From the NCBI RefSeq assembly GCF_017355855.1, contig NZ_JAFEWD010000001.1:558001-622000 (forward strand): 64,000 nucleotides of DNA, in the 5' to 3' direction. Shown here in pieces: positions 53,001-60,221 of this stretch. The notes under the pieces were generated by a model. That model saw nothing but the letters and a program-made list of their open reading frames with translations, had not been told where the DNA came from and ran no database searches. Numbering within the stretch: position 1 is the stretch's first letter; the number at the start of each line of letters is the position of its first letter. This stretch comes from Pedobacter sp. SYSU D00535 (GTDB taxonomy: Bacteria > Bacteroidota > Bacteroidia > Sphingobacteriales > Sphingobacteriaceae). Position numbers and translations under genes: made by a program.

Positions 53001-54836
53001 CTAGTCTACGCTGGCAATTCTGCTATCAATATCAGCAATTGCTGTATAAACTGCATCCTGAATTCGTGGTCTAATACGAAGCGAGTTCAACTTGTTGCTA
53101 GCTGAAGGATGTACGCGGTTAGATAAGAAGATATAAACAAAATTGTGTTTAGGATCAACCCACACACACGTACCGGTGTATCCCGTATGCCCATAAGTTT
53201 CGGAAGAAGCCAGCCTGGATGGGTAACCACTCCCGGAAGAACGATCAAATCCGAGTCCTCTTCTGCTGACATTAGACTGCTTACTGGTGAAAAGATTGAT
53301 AGTTTCAGGCTTCAGATAATCCACCCCTCCATAAGATCCACCGTTCAATAACATCTGATTTAAAATCGCGAGGTCATTGGCGCTGGCAAATAAGCCTGCA
53401 TGTCCTGATACTCCCCCTGCCATCGCTGCTCCTGAATCATGCACGTAGCCTTCCAGCAAGGCTTTTCTAAAATAGGTATCTCTTTCGGTTGGCACTATCT
53501 GCTCTTTAGGAAAACGCCTGCGTGGATTGAATCCGGCAGTACCCATTCCCAAACGCTGATAGAACTCCCTCGCTACATACTCGTCTAAAGGGCGGTGGGA
53601 CTGACGCTCGATCAGCTCCTTCATCACATACATGCTGATATCGCTATACACATACTGTCCCCGTGTTGGCAAAGGTGTACGAAGCATCTTTGGCCACATC
53701 ACCTCCTTATAGTAATTATTACGCAAAAAGTAATTGTCGCTTGCCTTGATATTGAAAAAGTAGGAAGAGTCCCGGCTATGATCCTGCGGCTTCAATCCGC
53801 CAAAAAAATCAAGGTTAACGAAACCGGCCTGGTGCAGGAGGACGTCTTTTACCGGAATATTGTGCTTGTTCGTGCCCCTTACCTCTTGCAGATATGCCCC
53901 CAAAGGTTGGTTCAGCTCCAGTTTCTGCTCATCATACAGCTTCATGGCCGCAATAGTAGTGGCAGCGGTTTTTGTTACCGAGGCCAAATCAAAAATATCT
54001 GAAGTTTTTGTAGGGATACCGTCGCCGTAAGTATGAGTACCGTACGCTTTATTAAAAATCACGTTCCCATCTTTCACCACCATCACTACTGCTCCCGGCG
54101 TCGCGCGCTCGCTAATAGCTTCTTCCATGATATTATCAATGCGGCTCAGTTTCTGTGCACTTATTCCAAGCGTTTCAGGACGAACATAGCTAAGGCGGGT
54201 CTTTGTTGTTGAGAAGCCGCTACCGGCTGTAAACTTAGTCCCTACCGCTTCTGATAGCCGCCCTGTAATAGCTTCTCCTCCAAAAATCATCTGAGCAGAC
54301 TGCTCTGCAGCCTCGGGAGAATTGAAAGGATGCCACAAAATTGGCGAAGAAATATTTTCAAGTTTTTGTAGAGCCGTTGCATGTCCAAAACCAGCTACAA
54401 TAACGGTTTTGGTTTTTTCTGCTTCCTGAATGAATGAAAGCGTTTCAAGCGAATACAGAGATTCCGCTTGTACCCTAATTATCAAAGCGTTGTAGGGTGC
54501 CAGGGATTTCAAGCTGGCAAGAGACTGAAAATGGAAACTTTTTACCGGGGCATAATTCCGAAGCATGTTGTCAAAGGCTTCCGAATGACTGGTTCCTATG
54601 GTTACACTGGCAATTTTATAAAGCGCCAGGTCCTTAAATGGCACAGTTTCTGCCTGGTTGTTAAGTAGCACCGGGACACCCTGCAAGTTTGGCTGCTTTA
54701 CAAGGTCCGCTACAATCAATTTATTGTTTGTACGCAGACTAAAGCCGCCAAGAATGACTATCAATAGTAATAATGCAAAGTTGTAGGTATTCGCAGATTT
54801 AAAAATCTGAGCTTTTAATATGTTTTTCACTCTCAC
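53001..54836 (-). CDS. Serine hydrolase (class C beta-lactamase fold) with N-terminal GH3 C-domain-like region
   Basis: 611 residues. After a membrane anchor or signal (about 18-37), residues about 50-195 (LQGVPVLLNNQAETVPFKDL, KIASVTIGTSHSEAFDNMLR) follow the pattern of a glycoside hydrolase family 3 C-terminal domain. The remainder (about 220-600) is a beta-lactamase/DD-peptidase domain: SxxK in LASVTKTAATT, YxN-type motif as YSDIS and HTGYTG in place of KTG. The GH3 catalytic domain is absent. Whole GH3-beta-lactamase fusions of about 1000 residues are common in this phylum and are linked to muropeptide recycling. The start is GTG; a second GTG lies two codons in. Confidence 0.82.
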   Translation of the reverse strand: MRVKNILKAQIFKSANTYNFALLLLIVILGGFSLRTNNKLIVADLVKQPNLQGVPVLLNNQAETVPFKDLALYKIASVTIGTSHSEAFDNMLRNYAPVKSFHFQSLASLKSLAPYNALIIRVQAESLYSLETLSFIQEAEKTKTVIVAGFGHATALQKLENISSPILWHPFNSPEAAEQSAQMIFGGEAITGRLSEAVGTKFTAGSGFSTTKTRLSYVRPETLGISAQKLSRIDNIMEEAISERATPGAVVMVVKDGNVIFNKAYGTHTYGDGIPTKTSDIFDLASVTKTAATTIAAMKLYDEQKLELNQPLGAYLQEVRGTNKHNIPVKDVLLHQAGFVNLDFFGGLKPQDHSRDSSYFFNIKASDNYFLRNNYYKEVMWPKMLRTPLPTRGQYVYSDISMYVMKELIERQSHRPLDEYVAREFYQRLGMGTAGFNPRRRFPKEQIVPTERDTYFRKALLEGYVHDSGAAMAGGVSGHAGLFASANDLAILNQMLLNGGSYGGVDYLKPETINLFTSKQSNVSRRGLGFDRSSGSGYPSRLASSETYGHTGYTGTCVWVDPKHNFVYIFLSNRVHPSASNKLNSLRIRPRIQDAVYTAIADIDSRIASVD

Positions 54837-55045
54837 TTCCCTTGGTTAATGTATGGTCCCTTATACTCCTCACCGAGCCAAATGGTTCCAGAAAAGATCG
54901 TAACGATCTGGCTCTATTCTGGCATTCGACATAACGCACTCATGCTACTTCGAACGACGTAACCGCTGATTTAGTACCCTGATCGTAACGGACGATACAT
55001 TTTTCAGGAAAAAGGAACAAGAAAGAGGAAGAGGAAAAGAAGGAT

Positions 55046-55077
55046 GCAGCCGACCTGGTCAGTCAGCTGCTTTTTTT
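55046..55077 (+). terminator. Hairpin with plus-strand T tract, no plus-strand gene upstream
   Basis: GCAGC-c-GAC (55046-55054) pairs with GTC-a-GCTGC (55062-55070) with one mismatch; seven T's follow on the plus strand. It overlaps the stop codon of the minus-strand YtxH-like gene and may act mainly as that gene's terminator. The 240-base gap 54837-55076 otherwise holds no gene I can support. Confidence 0.5.
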
Positions 55078-55349
55078 CAGGAAGGCTGGATATTCACCTC
55101 GTCCATTGCCTGGTAAGAGGGATTGTCGGTGTTATTGGCAGCCAAATAAGCTGGATGATCCATAATAGGATCAGTGTTTTTCCTTTCCAACTTGCCGTCA
55201 TCTCTTTTCCCTGAACGAAAAATGGTACTTCTTAAATTACGTCCCTTATTAGGAGTGAATAGCAGTACCGCCAAACTGCCGATTGCCAATCCGGCCAGCA
55301 AGGGTAAAAAAGAGGAATAGCTATTGACGAGTTTCGATTGATTTATCAT
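55077..55349 (-). CDS. YtxH-like small membrane protein
   Basis: 90 residues from the ATG at 55349 (the frame extends three codons to a TTG). One transmembrane helix (FLPLLAGLAIGSLAVLLFTP) followed by NKGRNLRSTIFRSGKRDDGK is the YtxH pattern, in which the helix ends in a 'FAPKSGxxxR' motif. The hydrophilic C-terminal half is less conserved. Such proteins are often stress-induced and of unknown role. Confidence 0.65.
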   Translation of the reverse strand: MINQSKLVNSYSSFLPLLAGLAIGSLAVLLFTPNKGRNLRSTIFRSGKRDDGKLERKNTDPIMDHPAYLAANNTDNPSYQAMDEVNIQPS

Positions 55350-55393
55350 GTTCTTCAAGTTTATTGTTGAAATTAAATAAGATTCATTGTCCG

Positions 55394-55720
55394 TTATCCC
55401 GGCAGAAACCGCTGTACAATACCAGGAATAGCTGAAGTAATTTTACTTACTGCTTCTGGTGAAAGTCCGAACTTACCATTCAGACGGCTCGCCACAGCTT
55501 GAGCAATGGCAGAGGAAATATTACCAGACCCGGAACCTCCGGTAAATGAAGAAAGCAGGCCGCCTATCCCACCGGAACTAAGATTGTTTTTCAGCCCATC
55601 TTGTACGCCATGAGCTATTTCTGTTTCTACTTCCCCTTCTTTTCCTGGTGGGATTGATGACTTGATTTCTTGATTACTTCCGATTTGCTGCTTTACAACA
55701 TCTAGTATTTGATTGAACAT
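55394..55720 (-). CDS. DUF937-like small protein
   Basis: 108 residues. A Gly/Ser-rich centre (SSGGIGGLLSSFTGGSGSGN) separates two helical ends, and the C-terminus (FGLSPEAVSKITSAIPGIVQ) resembles the helical repeat of DUF937 proteins. No signal peptide or catalytic motif is present. It lies 44 bases upstream of the YtxH-like gene on the same strand, so the two may be one transcript. Confidence 0.6.
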   Translation of the reverse strand: MFNQILDVVKQQIGSNQEIKSSIPPGKEGEVETEIAHGVQDGLKNNLSSGGIGGLLSSFTGGSGSGNISSAIAQAVASRLNGKFGLSPEAVSKITSAIPGIVQRFLPG

Positions 55721-55853
55721 ATGTTTATTAATAGGTAAGACTATCTACTTAACCGCACACTAAAAGGCCTGTTTCAACAATTTGAAATTTTGAGGAAAAT
55801 CCAAATGGCTTGAAAATTGATATTGCTTGATCACACACAAATTTTTACAAGCA

Positions 55854-56933
55854 ATGAAAAAGCTAATACCTTTATTATATGTATTGCTGTTGTTCAGCTA
55901 TAGCGACATTATTGCCCAGTCAGCGGGGCGGCAATATGATCTGTTGAGCAAAGCGCTGCAAGACTATGAGAAGATCAAAGACAAGGAAGACTGGACTCCC
56001 ATCAGTTTAGGGGATAAAAGCGCTCTAAAACTGCATGATCAAGAGCCCGTGATTAAGGACATCAAAAAGAGACTATCCGTTCTGGGTGACTACCGAGCGA
56101 TGAATCACAACGACGTGTTTACGGCAAAGCTGGAAGAGGCGGTGCGGAGTTTCCAGGAGCGCCATGGACTGGAACCAGACGGAGTTATTGGACCGGGGTT
56201 TCTCAAAGAGCTGAACACTCCAATCGAAAACCGAATCAGACAAATCCAAGTCAATATGGACCGGCTAATGCGGGAAAACACGGAGGCTTCCGGACGTCAT
56301 ATTGTTGCGAATATCCCTGAATTTAAGCTGTACGTCTATGAAGGAAACCGGGAAGCATTATCGATGGACATTGTGGTGGGTAAAACTACCAATAAAACGG
56401 TGGTATTTAGCGATGTGATGAAACACATCGTCTTTAGTCCCTACTGGAATGTACCCGAAAGTATTGTACGGAATGAAATCCTTCCGGCAATAAAAAGAAA
56501 CCCGCGCTATTTACGAATGAATCAAATGGAAATAGTTGGGAATAAGGATGGTATTCCGGAGATAAGACAAAAACCGGGAGCTAAAAACGCACTCGGCCGG
56601 GTCAAGTTTATGTTTCCAAACCAGTACAACATTTACTTCCATGATACTCCGGCCAAGAGCTTATTTGAACGCAACAAAAGAGCCTTTAGTCATGGATGTA
56701 TTCGCGTAAGTCAGCCCTTCGAACTTGCTAAATATCTGCTGAAAGACCAAAGAGAATGGACCGATGATGCAATAAAGAAGGCAATGTACTCAGGCACTGA
56801 AAAGTGGGTGAATCTTGAGCAGCCCGTCCCGGTTTCAATCAGCTATTACACAGCTTGGGTCGATTCGGATGGAGAGGTAAATTTCAGAGAGGATATATAC
56901 GGACACGACAAGGAGATGGCAAACTCGCAGTAA
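55854..56933 (+). CDS. L,D-transpeptidase with peptidoglycan-binding domain (short form)
   Basis: About 359 residues from the ATG at 55854, which begins the signal peptide MKKLIPLLYVLLLFSYSDII; the frame runs 9 codons further to a TTG. A peptidoglycan-binding domain (about 70-120: LEEAVRSFQERHGLEPDGV) leads to a YkuD domain (about 140-320) with YFHDTP and FSHGCIRVSQPFELAKYLL, Cys being catalytic. The C-terminus (YTAWVDSDGEVNFREDIYGH) parallels the end of the longer paralogue at 16145-17821, so the two share an ancestor, this one lacking most of the scaffold domain. Confidence 0.9.
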   Translation: MKKLIPLLYVLLLFSYSDIIAQSAGRQYDLLSKALQDYEKIKDKEDWTPISLGDKSALKLHDQEPVIKDIKKRLSVLGDYRAMNHNDVFTAKLEEAVRSFQERHGLEPDGVIGPGFLKELNTPIENRIRQIQVNMDRLMRENTEASGRHIVANIPEFKLYVYEGNREALSMDIVVGKTTNKTVVFSDVMKHIVFSPYWNVPESIVRNEILPAIKRNPRYLRMNQMEIVGNKDGIPEIRQKPGAKNALGRVKFMFPNQYNIYFHDTPAKSLFERNKRAFSHGCIRVSQPFELAKYLLKDQREWTDDAIKKAMYSGTEKWVNLEQPVPVSISYYTAWVDSDGEVNFREDIYGHDKEMANSQ

Positions 56934-57008
56934 CCGCCTCTTTTTTTCTTTGAAGGTATCTTTTTTAGACTTTTCATCGTATACCCGTAACCAACAAAAA
57001 GTTCGTTT

Positions 57009-57563
57009 ATGAAAAAAAGTTCAAAAAAGACCTATCAACCTGTTATTACTGCAAAAAAACACTGGATTGTCTACCTTCTACCTTCATTACTGGTAGCCGC
57101 CGGAGTAATTTTAGTTTTAAATGACGCAGTAGCTGCTAAAGTAGCTGGTGCCGTTGCCCTTGTACTTGGTTTCTATCAGATCTTAAAAAAGTCTAACGAA
57201 AAATGGCACCTTACAGATGAGCACCTGGTAATGGAAAAGGGAGTATTACCGTGGGCAAAAGAGTTTCAGGAAGTATCAGTAACAGAAATCTACAAAACAC
57301 ATACCCATCCTCATCCGAAATTGAAGAAGTTTCTGAACGTAGGACACGTAAGAACACAAAGAAGAGCAGACGACTGCACCGGATTTCACCATTCTTACAT
57401 TGCTAATCCGCAAGAGTTTTCTTCTCAGCTACAGGCGATGGTTCATAAATCTCCTGCTAGCAATTTAAACACCTTATATGAATTGAAAGAAAAAGGAGCA
57501 ATCTCAGAAAAAGAATACAACCTGATAAAACTGGGTCACGTTACGCAGCAGTTTCTTTCCTAG
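57009..57563 (+). CDS. Membrane protein with bacterial PH domain and SHOCT-like tail
   Basis: 184 residues. Two hydrophobic segments (about 19-36 and 41-58) are followed by a bacterial PH-like (bPH2) region at about 60-150 (WHLTDEHLVMEKGVLPWAKE, VSVTEIYKTHTHPHPKLKKF) and a C-terminal SHOCT-like helix pair (LYELKEKGAISEKEYNLIK). SHOCT tails are common in membrane-associated proteins and may mediate assembly. No enzymatic role is visible. A very strong terminator follows. Confidence 0.75.
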   Translation: MKKSSKKTYQPVITAKKHWIVYLLPSLLVAAGVILVLNDAVAAKVAGAVALVLGFYQILKKSNEKWHLTDEHLVMEKGVLPWAKEFQEVSVTEIYKTHTHPHPKLKKFLNVGHVRTQRRADDCTGFHHSYIANPQEFSSQLQAMVHKSPASNLNTLYELKEKGAISEKEYNLIKLGHVTQQFLS

Positions 57564-57578
57564 GTCTCAGGACTAATG

Positions 57579-57620
57579 ACGAAGCCCTCCACCTGTAAAG
57601 TTGGAGGGCTTCGTTTTTTT
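57579..57620 (+). terminator. Strong terminator after the bPH2 gene
   Basis: ACGAAGCCCTCCA (57579-57591) pairs perfectly with TGGAGGGCTTCGT (57602-57614); seven T's follow. Confidence 0.95.
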
Positions 57621-57703
57621 ATCGCCAGGCATCTGCAATTTGAAGTAGATAACGAAAACCATCCGCTTGTAAAGACGTTTCTGAACAAGTGCTAAAGAAA
57701 GAA

Positions 57704-57808
57704 ATGAGAACGAAAAATTCTATTTATAAAAACAAGCTTACTGCCGAACTTATTTTGTCGGCGCTACTTCTTATTGGTGTATTTGTAGCCTACAACTCAC
57801 TGTTATAG
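57704..57808 (+). CDS. Candidate 34-residue membrane peptide
   Basis: An ATG frame of 34 codons. The basic N-terminus (MRTKNSIYKNKLTAE) is followed by one hydrophobic helix (LILSALLLIGVFVAYNSLL) reaching the C-terminus, the same plan as the candidate at 18041. It fills the space between a strong terminator and the ankyrin gene. No homologue recognised; function unknown. Confidence 0.45.
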   Translation: MRTKNSIYKNKLTAELILSALLLIGVFVAYNSLL

Positions 57809-57856
57809 CACGCAAAAAAATTTCCCTTAAAACTTTTGCGGTTCCCCAAGCATTTT

Positions 57857-58348
57857 ATGGGTATGCAGGAAGCGAATACATCAGACGTTTTTAACTTGGC
57901 CAGGCTGAATAAAGCTGAAGAACTGGGTACCGCCCTTGTGGCTGTTGATGCAAATATAAGTGACATGAGAGGTTTTACTCCGCTCACCATAGCCACTTAC
58001 AACAATTGCAAGGAGGCGGCCGAAGTACTCCTCAAAGCCGGAGCGAACCCCGACTTGCCAGACGGATCAGGCAATACCGCTCTTATGGGTGTTTGCTTTA
58101 AAGGGTACTATGAGATTGCAGAACTCCTGCTAAACCACGGCGCTTCGGTTAATATTCAAAATCAAAATGGAGCAGTGGCCCTCACCTTTGCCGCCACCTT
58201 CGGTCACCCACAAATACTTAAATTATTATTGCAACGCGGCGCCGACAGAAGTATTCGGGACCGTTTTGGTAAGACACCTCTTGACTACGCTATCAACCAG
58301 GAAAATGAACCATGCATCCAGGTTTTGATGGAAGAACCTGTAAGTTGA
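57857..58348 (+). CDS. Ankyrin-repeat protein
   Basis: About 163 residues. Four ankyrin repeats fill most of the protein: GFTPLTIATYNNCKEAAEVL, SGNTALMGVCFKGYYEIAEL, GAVALTFAATFGHPQILKLL and a last partial repeat KTPLDYAINQENEPCIQVLM. There is no signal peptide, so it is probably cytoplasmic and mediates protein contacts. The frame extends to a TTG at 57836; the ATGs at 57857 and 57863 are better. It converges on the pseudouridine synthase gene, 8 bases apart. Confidence 0.85.
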   Translation: MGMQEANTSDVFNLARLNKAEELGTALVAVDANISDMRGFTPLTIATYNNCKEAAEVLLKAGANPDLPDGSGNTALMGVCFKGYYEIAELLLNHGASVNIQNQNGAVALTFAATFGHPQILKLLLQRGADRSIRDRFGKTPLDYAINQENEPCIQVLMEEPVS

Positions 58349-58356
58349 TCGATTAA

Positions 58357-59046
58357 CTACACGTACTCAGTCCACCCCATCAAATCTATAACCCGCATAA
58401 ACTCCGGTTGAAGAGAGGCATTCAGGCTTAATGTGTCCCCTTTTACAGGATGGGTCAAGGTCAAATTAGAAGCGTGCAAAAGCATCGTGGTCATATCCCA
58501 GGTTTCTTTAAAAAGTTTGTTCTGCTTGTTACAACCATGAGGCCTGTCGCCAATGATGGGATGAAAAATATGCTTAAAGTGTTTTCGAAGCTGATGCATT
58601 CTCCCTGTAGTGGGGTTTGCCTCTACAAGGGAGTATCTGGACGTAGGATGAGGCCCGAAAGCTACTTCTATCTCAGTTCGGGCGATGGTTTTAAAAGTGG
58701 TAAAGGCTTCTTGCAACACCCCATTTTCCTTCCTTAGTGGATAATCAATCTCCATAAAATCAGGAGTGTAACCTCTTACCACTGCGAGGTACGTCTTCTT
58801 AACCTGATTCTCGGCGAACTGTTTCTGCAGCAATTTCTCCACCTCTTTATTCAACGCAAAAAGCAAGACACCGGCCGTTTTGCGATCAATCCTATGAACG
58901 GGGTTCACCCACATTCCTATCTGATCCCTTAGTAGCTGCAACGCGAATTCCTCGGCGTCCATGGCAATAGGCGATCGATGTACCAAAAGTCCGTGAGGCT
59001 TATTGATTGCGACCAGATGTTCGTCCTGATAAATAATCTCCAGCAT
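58357..59046 (-). CDS. truC: RluA-family RNA pseudouridine synthase (TruC-like)
   Basis: About 229 residues from the ATG at 59046 (MLEIIYQDEHLVAINKPHGL, a typical N-terminus; the frame runs 11 codons further). The catalytic motif VHRIDRKTAGVLLFA carries the nucleophilic Asp; YSLVEANPTTGRMHQLRKHF is motif III and HPVKGDTLSLNA the C-terminal motif. No S4 domain. The short length and sequence pattern fit TruC, which modifies U65 of tRNA, but a close RluA relative cannot be ruled out. Confidence 0.87.
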   Translation of the reverse strand: MLEIIYQDEHLVAINKPHGLLVHRSPIAMDAEEFALQLLRDQIGMWVNPVHRIDRKTAGVLLFALNKEVEKLLQKQFAENQVKKTYLAVVRGYTPDFMEIDYPLRKENGVLQEAFTTFKTIARTEIEVAFGPHPTSRYSLVEANPTTGRMHQLRKHFKHIFHPIIGDRPHGCNKQNKLFKETWDMTTMLLHASNLTLTHPVKGDTLSLNASLQPEFMRVIDLMGWTEYV

Positions 59047-59113
59047 GAAAGGGCGAAAGTAGAGAAAAATCAAAAGCACTGTTGAAAGAATCAGAACTAA
59101 ACTGCTTTAACCT

Positions 59114-59121
59114 TAACTTTG
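59114..59121 (+). promoter_or_regulatory. -7 box directly before the start of a small gene
   Basis: TAACTTTG matches TAnnTTTG exactly and touches the first ATG at 59122. The expected transcript start (about 59127-59128) coincides with a second in-frame ATG at 59128, which suggests a leaderless mRNA. No -33 element at standard spacing. Confidence 0.45.
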
Positions 59122-59340
59122 ATGGCTATGGCCGCAAAGAAATTATCTCCTGATCAGGTGAAGCTACTCGCCGAGAGTTTAAAAGAGCACTTTATTCCCA
59201 AGGACAAAAATGACAGTCTATTTTCCTTTCATTTCACAGCCGAGGGTACCAGTTATCGGGCAGATTGCAAAAAAAGTAATATCAAGGGAAAGGATGTTTG
59301 GACGGTAGAGAAAGTGGAGGAAGTGGCGCTTGAAAGTTAA
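59122..59340 (+). CDS. Small hypothetical protein
   Basis: 72 residues (70 from the ATG at 59128). An N-terminal helix (KLSPDQVKLLAESLKEHF) is followed by short strands (FSFHFTAEGTSYRADCKK, KGKDVWTVEKVEEVA). No family recognised. The position of the promoter element favours the second ATG. It converges with the DUF4249 gene. Confidence 0.6.
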   Translation: MAMAAKKLSPDQVKLLAESLKEHFIPKDKNDSLFSFHFTAEGTSYRADCKKSNIKGKDVWTVEKVEEVALES

Positions 59341-59343
59341 AAG

Positions 59344-59377
59344 ACGAGAGATATCTCTATAACCGGATATCTCTCGT
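59344..59377 (-). terminator. Inverted repeat between convergent genes
   Basis: ACGAGAGATATC (59344-59355) and GATATCTCTCGT (59366-59377) form a perfect 12-bp stem with a ten-base loop. On the minus strand CTTTTAACTTT follows, so it probably ends the TonB-DUF4249 transcript. Confidence 0.65.
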
Positions 59378-59386
59378 AAGCGAAGG

Positions 59387-60217
59387 TTATTTGACTTCCT
59401 TCTCGACGGAACTAACCAGAGAGGTTCCAAAATAACCAACCACATCTGTAGCGTTCGCGCTCTTCTTTTGAATATTGGTCCGGGCATTTTCCAGCGGACT
59501 GGCGAATATCTGGCCGTTTTGAAGTTGGATCTGAATATCGGTTAAGAACCTGAAAGCATCCTCTGTTAACGACCAAATTTCAGCCTTCACCACCTCTCCT
59601 TTTTGAAAAGGACGGTAAACAGCCAATTCAACATTGGTAATGTAATTTCCGTCTACAAACTCATCCTTAAACAAGTTGAAATCATTTGCGGAATTCATGT
59701 ACTTGCCATCGCGGTACAGCTTAATTTGACCAAAGTCGCCCACTCCCTCCAGCTCCTGACCAAAAATTCGGGGATAGTACCCTTCATGTTCATAAATCGT
59801 GGATTTCTTTTCATACTTGAAGGTGATTGAATCCGGAACCATACACATGCGCTGGCAGCTTGCCACCGCTTCATAGCTTCCTTCAGGGGATACAACAGAT
59901 AAGGTATACGTTCTGCCTTCTACGCTCTTCAGGTTGGATATCTGGTATTTCCCAGGACTAACTTCCGTTAGTACTTCCGAGTTATTCAGATTATCACGAA
60001 GTGTAACGGTTGCATTGGAAAGTGCCGGATAAGCAGATTCCCGCGAAGTTCCCTTTGTATAATAGAGTTTGACGAAGTGATTCTCTGGCTTATTAGTAAG
60101 CCAACCTTCAACCACCAGCGCCCGTTTCCCTGCAGCCACGTCCACATCAATTACGTCTTCGCAAGCTGTAAAAGCCAAATTCAACAGTAGCAATAGAAAT
60201 ATATTCAGTTTTTTCAT
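59387..60217 (-). CDS. DUF4249 lipoprotein, partner of a TonB-dependent receptor
   Basis: The 276-residue protein has a lipoprotein signal (lipobox FTAC, Cys19) followed by the DUF4249 pattern EDVIDVDVAAGKRALVVEGW, an Ig-like N-terminal part (about 30-125) and a C-terminal beta-rich part. The family occurs almost only in Bacteroidetes next to TonB-dependent receptors and is thought to be the outer-surface partner. It begins four bases after the receptor's stop codon, so the two form an operon. Confidence 0.87.
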   Translation of the reverse strand: MKKLNIFLLLLLNLAFTACEDVIDVDVAAGKRALVVEGWLTNKPENHFVKLYYTKGTSRESAYPALSNATVTLRDNLNNSEVLTEVSPGKYQISNLKSVEGRTYTLSVVSPEGSYEAVASCQRMCMVPDSITFKYEKKSTIYEHEGYYPRIFGQELEGVGDFGQIKLYRDGKYMNSANDFNLFKDEFVDGNYITNVELAVYRPFQKGEVVKAEIWSLTEDAFRFLTDIQIQLQNGQIFASPLENARTNIQKKSANATDVVGYFGTSLVSSVEKEVK

Positions 60218-60221
60218 TTTC

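Noticed and set aside
54846-54959. 37-codon frame on the plus strand in the gap before the YtxH-like gene
   Set aside because: Neither hydrophobic nor otherwise gene-like, no promoter, and the composition looks random.
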